From NCBI GenBank assembly GCA_014885115.2, contig WKLE02001418.1, positions 1 through 53,235 of the forward strand: a stretch of DNA of 53,235 bases, written 5' to 3'. Shown piece by piece: positions 1 through 9,290 of the stretch. This DNA comes from Asterionellopsis glacialis (taxonomy: Eukaryota; Bacillariophyta; Plagiogrammaphyceae; Rhaphoneidales; Asterionellopsidaceae). Made by a program: the position numbers and the translations under genes. Position 1 is the stretch's first letter. Each line of letters begins with the position of its first letter. Under the pieces are notes generated by a model. It searched no databases and had not been told where the DNA came from. It saw nothing but the letters and a program-made list of their open reading frames with translations.

Positions 1-657
1 ATTACAGTGCAATCGTTGTATCGTAGTAGATTGGCTCGTCGGGACTTCGAATCATTGCAACAGAGTATTGTCCTTGTTCAACGCTGTTTCAGAGGTACTC
101 AACTTCGCTCTAGACTCCAGTTCTGTATTTTGCTTTTCCCTCGACCTGTTACTGCTTACATTGGTGACAAAATTCATGAAATTTATTGTGAAGTTGTATA
201 TGCTGGAGTTGTCAAGTTTCAATCTCGTTTTCGGATGGTATCAACTAGAGCTCACTTCCTTCGAATGCAAACTGCGGCTCGATCTATTGAACGGTTCTAT
301 ATCGGCTGGAAAAGGGAAGATGCCCTACTCCAGTTGGAATCGTCCACAATTCTTCTGAACAGGAGTGTTCGTGGTCATCTACCTCGAACTGCAATGAGCT
401 TTGCTCTTGTTCATTTGAATGTGTCTCTTCATTCCGCTCTTTTATTATCTTTTGCTAACAATCTTGTTGGCCAAGACAAATCAGATCTTGACCCAATCAC
501 TCATGCCTTGTCAGACGCCAAGACGCATGCTTTGCGTTCAACGTGCATTTTCCTTCAATGCGAATTTAGAGGAATACTCGCTAGAAAGAAATTCCTAAAG
601 CAAAAAAACGCTGCTATATTGATCCAAAGATTTTGGCGACACCTTAAAAATACCTAA
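1..657 (+). CDS. IQ-motif protein, 3' end (partial)
   Basis: The reading frame is open to the left edge, so the start lies outside the window; the stop is TAA at 655-657. The visible ~218 residues contain several IQ-like calmodulin-binding segments spaced as in myosin necks or ASPM-type proteins: IVLVQRCFRGTQLRSRL, IERFYIGWKRE, LLNRSVRGHL, CIFLQCEFRGILARKKF and AAILIQRFWRHLK. Each follows the hydrophobic-x-Q-x-x-x-R-G/W pattern loosely. The likely role is binding calmodulin or light chains on a cytoskeletal protein. Whether a motor domain lies upstream cannot be seen. No splice signal is needed in this part. Confidence 0.6.
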   Translation: MTVQSLYRSRLARRDFESLQQSIVLVQRCFRGTQLRSRLQFCILLFPRPVTAYIGDKIHEIYCEVVYAGVVKFQSRFRMVSTRAHFLRMQTAARSIERFYIGWKREDALLQLESSTILLNRSVRGHLPRTAMSFALVHLNVSLHSALLLSFANNLVGQDKSDLDPITHALSDAKTHALRSTCIFLQCEFRGILARKKFLKQKNAAILIQRFWRHLKNT

Positions 658-1017
658 TTTTGCTGGTTTCTCCTTAGGCAAATCGTGTGCTGCTTTCGGT
701 CCGTCCTGTAAATATTGAGAATGGAGTCGGGAAGAATTGGACCAACAACTTGCATCATCGAAGCCACGGGTTCAGGTAGACGAAAGCTGATTTTATCTTT
801 AATTCGGAAGAAACGGATGTTTTCCAAAAGACTGCTGGCACATATAGGACACATGCGGCTTTATGCAGAGATCTTATTCGAGATGGCAACTTAAGAAACA
901 CGAGCTGGTGGTAATGTTATAAAATTTGACATCTAATTTTTATCTGTACACAGCTACAATAGTGCCTTGTGCGCTCTAGAGAGGAGCATCTTAAAGGTGT
1001 ATACAATATAGCTCGTC
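658..1017. other. intergenic, tail-to-tail
   Basis: Space between the stops of the IQ gene (+) and the 411-aa gene (-). Short ORFs exist on both strands (for example + 721-894, 57 codons), but neither shows a recognisable domain. I see no clear gene here. Confidence 0.3.
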
Positions 1018-2253
1018 TTACTCTGTTAGTATTTCTTGGCCGTAGTTTAAATCAAGAGCAAATCGATAAGCATCTTCCCATAACATTTCTTCTTCTTGCT
1101 GCTTATTGCTTCTGTTCACAAGCCGCTTAAATTTTTTCCTTGTGTGTTCCATCAGAAGCTGTGCCTTTTCGGTAAACATAAAATTAAGAGTTTCCAATCG
1201 CTGCTGTTGAATTTCTCTGACCTCACTTTTTGCTTTACGAATGAATTTAGGAGGTACTTCCCAAACTTCACGCAAGATGTCTTCTCTCGTTTCAGCACAC
1301 ATTCTCATGTTGTCTTTTATTCTTCTTGGTCCACGATCCCACTCGTATTCGTCGAGAAGGAACTCTATCTCATTATGATAGTCCCAGCTCAGGCATATCG
1401 GTGGCCCAGACGAACATGCTGGATTGTCTCCAACGATCTGCTCATATTCTCGAATATAAATACTGTCAAACGACACACGGCGTTGGCAAGTTCTTCCGTT
1501 TTCGTCCTTCAATGGTGAGGGTAGAGATTGCCTTTTTCTCAGACAACTTCGTTTCGGCTCACACCCTAAGCCCGACATGAGGGATACACTATCACCCATA
1601 GACTTTCTACGTAGAACTAGTACTTCTTGGAATTCTTCTTGATTTTTGTTGTTGCGAAAAGCTCCCGAAAGGCGTCGTAGTGTCTTTCGAAAAGACCCCG
1701 GGCGCGTTGCGTGAGCCTCCATGTTTATTTGAAAAGAGAGTCGCTCGCCTGTACACTGTTTTTCAAAGCTTGAGACACTTCCAGTAGAATTTCGTCGCTG
1801 CATTCTTTTTGGTAAAGGTACTTTGCCAACCTCATCAAATTCTCCATTTGACTTTTCTGGTGGAGAGTGCTTTGGGATACCATCAGATGACGTACTCACC
1901 TCAGTGCCATCGCAATATTCATCGTTGCTTCTTGTGAGGAAGTTTTTAGAAGGACTGGACTCTGGGGTGTTAGAATCGATTTTTAGGATCAATTTACGGT
2001 GCGAGTTGTCTAGTGGCGAGAGGCCCGGTGAATGTAATCTATCTTTGTATGGTGAATTGCTAAACATGAACTCTTCACCCGAAGACATCGGTCCTTGAGA
2101 TCCACCAAGACGAGGAAAAGTTTTTCCAGGGTTCTTCGAAGATGTTTCTATTTCTCTCTCGACGAGCTCTTGCAAAGTTAATTTTCTCCGAGCTTTTGTG
2201 TGACTTTTATCAGCACTTTCTCCAGAGGACGATTTATCGACGAATTGCGACAT
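1018..2253 (-). CDS. Unknown protein with diatom 'FDxIxIREY-GDNPxCSxGPP' motif
   Basis: A 411-aa protein from one intronless frame; the ATG at 2253-2251 is the first in frame. The first ~250 residues are Ser/Lys-rich and low complexity. At about residues 262-294 lies a conserved block, RRVSFDSIYIREYEQI followed by GDNPACSSGPPICLSWDY. The C-terminal ~115 residues are charged and probably helical (EILREVWEVPP...RKAKSEVREIQQQRLE...). I recall this block, V-x-F-D/G-x-V/I-x-I/V-R-E-Y...GDNP/H, from many uncharacterised diatom proteins; its function is unknown. A signal peptide and membrane segments are absent, so it is probably nuclear or cytoplasmic. Gene reality is supported by length, codon-like composition and the motif. 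Confidence 0.7.
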   Translation of the reverse strand: MSQFVDKSSSGESADKSHTKARRKLTLQELVEREIETSSKNPGKTFPRLGGSQGPMSSGEEFMFSNSPYKDRLHSPGLSPLDNSHRKLILKIDSNTPESSPSKNFLTRSNDEYCDGTEVSTSSDGIPKHSPPEKSNGEFDEVGKVPLPKRMQRRNSTGSVSSFEKQCTGERLSFQINMEAHATRPGSFRKTLRRLSGAFRNNKNQEEFQEVLVLRRKSMGDSVSLMSGLGCEPKRSCLRKRQSLPSPLKDENGRTCQRRVSFDSIYIREYEQIVGDNPACSSGPPICLSWDYHNEIEFLLDEYEWDRGPRRIKDNMRMCAETREDILREVWEVPPKFIRKAKSEVREIQQQRLETLNFMFTEKAQLLMEHTRKKFKRLVNRSNKQQEEEMLWEDAYRFALDLNYGQEILTE

Positions 2254-3725
2254 GAATCTTTCTAAATATCTTTGTTGTGTTGTTTCCGAAAGAGAATTCG
2301 AATAATGCCCTATGCGAATGAAATTTGACAGATATCACTAGATCTTTTGAGGTTGGTAAGCAGAGTACAAGGACGAGGAAAGGTAATTTAACTTTCAAAC
2401 AGATACTTGGATGGAGAATAAACCTACTGAAAAAGTTGTTCCTAACAAAAATACTATGTTTTGACGACTCGCTGGGGAATTTTTTTAATTACACTCAGTA
2501 TCGCCTGGAAAACCACAAAAAAGGGAGGTCATTCCTACTCCAGATGAGTATGAGTACCATGTACTGTTAGACCATTTTACGAGCTGGCCGACTACTTTAA
2601 AACCTATATATAAAAGAATATGAATAAAATAATGTAAACATGCGACGTAGAACATGATTCATATTTATATATGAGAAATCGATTCCAGAAATCGAAAAAA
2701 TACTATAATAAATATTGAGTACGTTAGATATCTGAATTCTGCATGTCTCTGTATCCGCATATTATTTATTTAGTACCGCTGGGTGAGATAGTAGGGAAAT
2801 GGTATATCGTGTACGTGGTACGAGGTAACTTGAACCAGGAGATATTCTACTGTAGCTAGCTGTATAAGTAAGCATTTCAATTTACCTCATTGATACTTGC
2901 AGATTCAGTATGCAAAATATTTTTCATTGACAATTTCGTATTTAATTGTTCTGGGCGTAGAAACGGTTTCGATTGTGTTTCCAAACGTGATAGATGCCTA
3001 AGTACTCACGTCAGAAAGTGACATCGCAAAGAATTCCTATTTATGTCCCCTGCAAGTGACTGTCGTTGAGGATTTAAGGAATCTGGCTGGAGATGCTAAA
3101 TAATAAGACCATCAAAAGTGAACGAATAAATAGCTATCCAAATGGTTCAATGCTATTCCTGAATAAAAAAGATACCTTTTTCTTGAAAAACTGTACAGAA
3201 CCTGGTACCTTTGGTATCAGCTACCTGGTCGACCTTTCATAATCATATTATTTTATGAATACCTGGTAGTGGTACCATAGTAAAAACTGTACCAGGTTCA
3301 AGCCTGAATAATATTATGATTTTTGGCATAGCTGTGCATGTACTCTACTTTAAAATGATAAGTTGAAGTTTTGCTATTGCACATACGAGGAACTGTGAAT
3401 ATGTACGAGTACGCCAGATTGTTGGGTTTCTGTTCTTTTTGATTTGATTATTCTTCGTCGAGTTCAAGTTTGGAGCAGCTGGCGCTCGCCGGGGCTGGTG
3501 TCAAAATTTAAGTCCTATGTTCCGGTTGGCCAGTGACAGTCGGTATTCCATCATGAAAGCTCAATAAATAAAAGAAAAAATTGAAAATGTTCAACATGAA
3601 TGTGGGACCTTTCTCGATATAAAATTACCTGTACATGACAACCATATGTATTTTACTATGGCCAGGACTGGTTGTTTAATGAAGATAAAATATAAGTGTC
3701 TTTTTACTAGTATTTGAGCATAATA
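2254..3725. other. AT-rich intergenic region with GGTACC-type motifs
   Basis: No convincing gene. An 81-codon plus ORF at 2325-2570 has no recognisable features. At about 3195-3305 there are several short self-complementary motifs of the TACCTGGTA/TACCAGGTT family (for example around 3200, 3260 and 3290), as seen in other intergenic parts of this window. The upstream region of the minus-strand 411-aa gene begins here. Confidence 0.4.
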
Positions 3726-3874
3726 TTAACCCGCCTTTAACCCCGGACCTGTCAAAGGAAATATATTTCATTTGAGATCCAATTTTCATTAGGTGTAGGA
3801 CATATTTCAAGACACTTTTTTGACTGATTGTTGCTTGTTTCTATGTCCTGATTGGACAATCGCTAAAGCAGCTA

Positions 3875-3898
3875 TTAAAGGAAATATATTTCCTTTAA
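3875..3898. repeat. 24-bp perfect palindrome inside piggyBac left end
   Basis: Each half is TTAAAGGAAATA and its reverse complement, so the 24 bp are a perfect palindrome that starts and ends in TTAA. The core GGAAATATATTTC recurs at 3757-3769, and a close variant lies at 7149-7160 near the other end. It may be a subterminal transposase-binding site; that is inference. Confidence 0.6.
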
Positions 3899-4138
3899 GC
3901 ATTTTTTCGAAAATTTCATTTGTGTTTTTCATGGCCAAGAATGCATTTTGAGTGGTCCAGCATATCACCAAACGCACGAGCATAAAAAAAAACATGTCCA
4001 AATGGCTCTGCAATTTTTCTTTTAACTCTTACTAGATCCTTTTCTACCACCCATTGTAGTTTTCGACTCCCTAATTTTTTGCTCACATTTTCAAAGTGTT
4101 TGATTGTTGTGTGTCATTTTTTCATTGTTTTTGTGCAA

Positions 4139-6369
4139 ATGTTGTCTGACACAAGTACAGTACCACCACCTGTCATGTTGCTGGTCAACAAGGACAGTGA
4201 CATACGCCAGCTTCTGCAAGATGACTGGGATCATCCTGTTCCAAAAGAGGATGATGGTGATGATGGTCCTCCTTCCAGGACCAATACCAATAATCCCTAT
4301 CTACTGGAATTAGAGAAGTCTTCCTCTCTGCTGATCCTCCTTGATAAGAAAGTCAAGAAAAACTACCAAGACAATGGTTGTCTCAGTCTTTTCTTTCTCT
4401 TTTTGACAAAGACTTGGTTCACTGCCATGCATCAGTGGACCAACAAGGCACTCAGTGAGAAAGGTATTGCTGCCATCTCAGAGTGCAAATTCCATGCCTA
4501 TGTTGGCATGGAATTAGCCATGTCAATTTGTCAACTCAATGACATGTCTCATTACTGGAAGAAGCAGATGTTTCTTGGACATCCTGACTTCCAGCAGATG
4601 ATGTCTAGGGATGATTTTATAACAATCAGAAGTGCTGTACAATCAGAAGTGCTGTACGTTTACGTGATCCAGATCATGACTACGAACACACAACTGCCAG
4701 TACTGATCCACTATGGCATTCCCAGAAAATGCTTCAGCATTTTCAGAAGAATATTTCTTCTGTTGCAGTACCTCTTGGTACTTATGCACTGGACGAGGCC
4801 AGTGTACAGACAAAGACTAAGACCAAGGCAAGGTCCTATGTACCCTCAAAATCTGGTAAGTATGCAATACGTTTTTACAGGAAAGTTGGTAGTAGATGTG
4901 CATATGTTTCTAACATTTTTGATAATCGATCAAGTAATACTACAGGCAAGACAGCAGCCCAAGCTTTCTGCAGGGTGCACAGAGAAATGCGCACTCCATT
5001 CAATACCTGTTTTAGGAACAATAGTTGTTTTGTGGATAAGGATTTGGCTACAGCTCTTTGGATACTCCAGCTTGGGATACAAACCAAGACTAGAATAGAT
5101 CCAAGTGGAAAACAAGTCCATTTCATGGACAATTTCTATACGTGCCACCTACTGGGCAAGACATTGAAAAAATTTACCCAGAATGAGGCTTATATAATCG
5201 AAACTGTCAAGTTCACCAATGTGGACAGTACTAATTGAATGTTCCTGCTATCAAAAGCTATTTCAGACCTAAAACATTCTTCAAGGGGTTCTTGGAAGTT
5301 AGTTAGGGCATACAATAAACATCCCAATTTTGAGAAACTTAGGAGGGAACATAGTAATTCTCAAAAGAATGTTCCTCAAGGACAATGCACTCCATTTGTT
5401 CCTCCTCACCAGTTGATTGCTGATAAAGTGGGGTATATTATTTGGAAAGATACAAAAATTGTACTTTTTTGCACTAATGACCTACAAACCACACCAACCC
5501 AACCCATACTTGATGGTGATAGTGAGGAAGCTATCATATATGTCAGGGGATTGTTGAGTATCAGTTGGTGGACAGGAACAGAACTTTTACATAGGAGTAC
5601 ATTCATGGTACCTGCTCCTATTGTAGCCTACAATCAATCCATGAATTTTGTTGACTGCATGGATCAAAGAAGGGCAGTAAATCCTACCAGACGATATGAG
5701 AAAAGACTTCATATAAGTATTTTTATGCATTTACTAGTAGATTTAGAAGTGCATAATGCATATGCTGCGTATTATGAGGCAGATTTTTTTGAAGGAGAAC
5801 AAGAAAGAGGAGGTGGACCACAAGAACAACAACAAGAACAAGAGCTAGAAGACAACAGGACACAAGGAAGAGAAGATCAGAACAACAACAATAAGAATAT
5901 AGCATTCCTGGAATTCAAAAGAAAGGTCTGTGAGCAATTGGTTGACCCCTACAGAAGGAATAAGCTCATCAGATGTCAACAGCAACAATCTAGATGTTAA
6001 AGTACTACAGAAGCAGTAGTTTTACCAGAACATCATAATAATGCAGATGATGTTATCGGAACCATTAATCACAATCATATGCTGATAGAAAATAAAAGAA
6101 AGAGACCCCTTCTTTGTTTTTTTTGTAACATGAGGGGAATTCAGAAAAAAACTATATATGGCTGTGTTGCATGTAAAAAAGCCTATCATGTGAATTGTTA
6201 CACGGCATATCACTTCCAAGGTGCCCTGGAAGATGACACTAAGGCACTTGCAGATATGGTAATTGCTGCAAACAGCATGCCAAGAGCCTATAATAGAAAA
6301 TGCAAACTTGTTGGAGACATTTCTTCATTATCATTGCCATTGCAAAACATAACCAATGTAGAAAATTAA
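4139..6369 (+). pseudogene. piggyBac-family transposase (DDE_Tnp_1_7), broken
   Basis: The ATG at 4139 opens a frame with the N-terminal piggyBac domain (RDDFITIRSAV near 4610-4640). A perfect 17-bp tandem duplication (4623-4639 and 4640-4656) then shifts the frame. The next frame carries the catalytic region: first Asp in LDEASV (4792-4794) and second Asp in MDNFYT (5128-5130). An in-frame TGA at 5236-5238 is followed directly by ATG. The third acidic cluster is in NFVDCMDQRRA (Asp at 5653-5655 and 5662-5664). A TAA at 5998-6000 interrupts a linker, after which the same frame gives a Cys/His zinc-binding tail (CFFC...CVAC...HVNC...H, about 6115-6215) ending at 6369. All catalytic residues are kept, so inactivation looks recent. 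The family assignment is firm. Confidence 0.85.
4623..4656 (+). repeat. 17-bp perfect tandem duplication causing the frameshift
   Basis: The unit CAATCAGAAGTGCTGTA occurs twice in direct succession (4623-4639 and 4640-4656). Seventeen is not a multiple of three. The frame before the repeat and the frame after it (which contains the catalytic DDD residues) differ by exactly this amount. One copy would leave a single continuous frame across this point. Confidence 0.9.
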
Positions 6370-6499
6370 AATTAATAAAATAAACTATTACAGCAGTGCA
6401 CAAGTAATAATTTGTTTTCTAGTAGTAACATAAAAGAGTTTTTCTAATAGTTCTATGATTATGGTCAATTAAATTGTTTTCTTGTTGTGGTGAACATTC

Positions 6500-6881
6500 T
6501 TATAGTGCTATGTATGTGTTGTAGTTGTTGTTCTGCTTGAAATCAACATACTGTTCATTTTCATCAGGAAAGAGAGCTCTTATTTCCTTCTTGACACAGA
6601 CAGATGGAGGAATTCTAAATTCTTTCCCAAGATGACCATGCTTCATGTGTTTCCCCATGATGTTATTGCTGACTTTATTACCATCACCATCTACAATTAC
6701 CTCCTTTCCATCCTTGACTTCCCGGAAGTACAGTAGTTAAATCTGACCCTTAACTCCTTCTCCATGTGTAAGCCAGTCACAAGGGGTGTCACCACAAACA
6801 GAGCACACTTCATCCTCCTGTTCATCATCATAGCTAGGTCAGGCTATCATCTAGTTGTGCAGGGGGATCTTGATTGGACAT
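6500..6881 (-). pseudogene. Small antisense passenger gene of the piggyBac-like element, broken
   Basis: On the minus strand, an ATG at 6881-6879 starts MSNQDPPAQLDDS. After a frameshift near 6837 the reading continues as SYDDEQEDEVCSVCGDTPCDWL, with C-x2-C and PC-D-W motifs. It runs into an in-frame TAA at 6739-6737 and continues in the same frame as LLYFREVKDGKEVIVDGDG...HMKHGHLGKEFRIPPSVC...IRALFPDENEQYVDFKQNN to a stop at 6500-6502. Upstream, an ORF frame extends to 7046 without a clear start. The intact form would be ~125 aa. The CxxCG-x2-PCxW pattern suggests a small zinc-binding protein; I have a vague memory of similar motifs in diatom transposon-linked proteins but cannot confirm it. 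It ends 130 bp from the transposase stop, tail to tail. Confidence 0.55.
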
Positions 6882-7190
6882 GGTTGCTTTCAAATTGAGG
6901 TGAATTGTTGAGGTCATCTGCAGAGATGTCTTTGTGAAAAACCCAACAACAATCTGGTGATTGTCAGGTGGTTGAGCGCACTCAAATTTTATTTGCATTT
7001 TTGGTGATGGGGCACATCCAAGACAAGGTAAAAAAACACAGATCATTGGGCAAGATTTTTGCTCAAAACATTTTGAGTGGCTGAGGAGTGAGCCTAAACA
7101 TGTGCTAATGGTTGGGGTTTATATACAATGCAAAAAAAAGCGTAAAAAGAAATATATTTCATTGAGAATTTTCCAGGGTTAAAGGGTTAA

Positions 7191-7619
7191 AATATTCAGG
7201 CTTTTTGTTAAGTTTACTTAGCCTTCCATTCAGAGGCCCAATCCTCCTAGAACAACTCCTTGCTCTGCTGTCAATGCACAAATATTCTAATACTATTGTA
7301 AATGACCATCACCAGCAAGACTACTTTTAAAATATAAATTAGAACAAACAATTATGTAAGATTATAACTGAACTACACTCCCTGTATGACACTTTTGAGG
7401 CCAAGTATTCTATGGATTAAACTAAGCTCATAAATTATACCACCAAAGAAAAGTCTTCTTTTCTTTTGTGTGTTGTTTGTCTGATTGTTGCGTTGTGCAA
7501 TGGTCAAACTTAGCAGCATAGGGCAAAGTAATGTTACTCCTTCTTTCAGAGGTAAATAACTTTCAAACATGAAGACTTCCTACTCCTCAAATGAGGTTTA
7601 GAAAAAAGCTCAGGAGTTG
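7191..7619. other. AT-rich relic DNA between two mobile elements
   Basis: No gene is seen. The 65-codon minus ORF at 7373-7570 lacks any recognisable feature. The stretch could be 5' LTR or leader of the following retroelement, but no matching second LTR was found by eye. Confidence 0.3.
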
Positions 7620-9290
7620 AGTCAATAGCAAACTCTGCTGGATCCTCCTGTCATTCCCTTCCAGAAGGCAAAAAAGGATAGGTCAAAGTCAAAAGACAAC
7701 AACAAGGATTCTTATAAGACCATCAAAGTGCATATTGACCCTTCTGATAAATCTCCAGATGCCAAGACAATTGAGAAATGGGTCAAGCAATTTGAAGATG
7801 GAATGCCTGAAGAGTGGATACAATGGCAAATTGAATTTGCCCAAGTAGAGCAACACTACCCCTTGAAAAAGGTGTCCACCAAAACTTCTATGGCCTTGAC
7901 ATTTTTGCAAGGTCATGCAAGGTAGCTCTTCCATGCTGCAAATGCCAACCACCAAAGCAAAAATGCCAACTTGAAAAAGCCAAATAAAAAAAAATCTAGA
8001 AGAAGCTCTATTTGAACTGGTACTCAGCAGTGTAGTAGAGAATTTTTTTATCCAAACATGCAACCAGGTAGCAGAAGAACTACCTTTGGTACCACCTGGC
8101 CATGACAAGCAAATTCCCACTGCGTGAGTTCATTGCAAGGCTTTGCCAGTTCAACAAATATTTGTCATATTTTCCAATGGATCATAGTGGCAAAAAAAAA
8201 TTGATAATGACAAACTTGTTGATATTCTGGACAGGAGGAAACCACTTAAGTGCCAATCCACCCTTCTGGCTAGCAATCTTGACCCACACGATCTCTTGTG
8301 GGAAGATACCATAAACTAGCACTTCAAGAAACTTAAAGTTTGTAATAATATTGATTGTGTACTCCCTAAGTCCAAAAAATCTGCAAAGCCCAAACAAAGC
8401 AAAAAGAATTCTGATTGCTCTAATAACAAACAAGATCAAAATAATGTCAGTCCACTTGTAAATGGTGCAGCAACTGTTGTATGAACAACCAAAACACCTC
8501 CAAATGTACTGTCGACAAATTGAAGAAGAAAACTCCAGATAATGCCAATAAGTACGTGCAGGAACAGGTGAATGCAATGACCAATTCTTTGAAACCATCA
8601 AAAGATAGTAAGAAAAAGAAATGTAAAATCCAGCATAAATCAGATTCCTCCACCAAAAATGAACGAAGCTTGTATTTTATGCAGCATACTAATAATAAAT
8701 GTAAAATTAGTAGTGATGCCATTAGCAATTACTTTCAGCCTACCTCATACACTGACTCAACCCTTTTCCTATCATAGAACAATCCTACAATATGCTACAC
8801 AGCCAGCATAAAGCTAAAAAGCCTAAATCCAATCATAGCACTATTGAAGTAGTAGGCAAGATTGAAAACCAGGATGGTGAGCTTGTTATTATATGGATCC
8901 TACTCAACACTGGTACTACTGCAACAATCATCCTAAAGAATTTTGTTGAACATGGGAAGGCCAGTAGGTATGTACAGAACCCTAAACCTATGCAGTGGTA
9001 CACCATAGGTGGTAACTTTATCACTAAGCAAAAAGCAAGGGCAAATTTCACACTCCTGGAGTTCACTGATAAAAAACCATCATCTGGTTGTGCCAAGTTG
9101 ACAAAAGAACAAATTAAGCAGATGCCCAATTATCTTTGTTGTCCAATCCTGTAACAGAAGACAGAATGTGTTTTTTGGATAATATTTATGTAATAAAAGA
9201 TCCAGCCAGAAAGTTTGGGTATGTGTGTTTGCTGAACAACAAAATAAATTTTGATGATATCCAAAATTTTGTTGAACCTGTTTGAAAAAC
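7620..9290 (+). pseudogene. Ty3/gypsy-like retrotransposon gag and protease, decayed
   Basis: Pieces of one plus-strand polyprotein lie in several frames. The first, 7650-7922, is gag-like (IKVHIDPSDKSPDAKTIEKWVKQF...VEQHYPLKKVSTKTSMALTFLQGHAR) and ends in TAG. Fragments at 8105-8470 continue gag (YFPMDHSGKKK; FKKLKVCNNIDCVLPKSKKSAKPKQ). A Lys-rich linker is at 8481-8770. A retropepsin-like domain at 8792-9154 has ILLNTGTTATIILKNFVEHG and a YTIGGNFITKQKARANFTLLEF flap region. The catalytic D-T/S-G is NTG here, so the protease would be dead even if translated. Reverse transcriptase, RNase H and integrase are not found downstream, so the element is truncated. It probably resembles the Ty3/gypsy elements of diatoms. 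Confidence 0.65.

Larger units (their letters stand above)
3726..7190 (+). mobile_element. piggyBac-like DNA transposon, complete but inactivated
   Basis: The element is bounded by TTAA at 3726-3729 and TTAA at 7187-7190, the target-site duplication typical of piggyBac. Terminal inverted repeats begin CCC: the left end reads CCCGCCTTTAACCCCGGA and the reverse complement of the right end reads CCCTTTAACCCTGGA, alike apart from a small indel and one change. Inside both ends lies a subterminal AAATATATTTCATT(T)GAGA segment (about 3760-3778 and 7151-7166). The 3.46-kb body carries a broken transposase on + and a small broken gene on - in tail-to-tail order. Ends and TSD were found by eye. Confidence 0.8.

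Noticed and set aside
3807..4013. 68-codon minus ORF in the left end of the piggyBac-like element
   Set aside because: Overlaps the palindrome region, no domain, no match in layout at the other end; considered chance.
5230..5240. Could the in-frame TGA in the transposase be a selenocysteine codon, given the tRNA-Sec-like gene?
   Set aside because: The gene also has a frameshift and a TAA, the position is not a redox site, and no SECIS-like hairpin was seen. Decay explains it.
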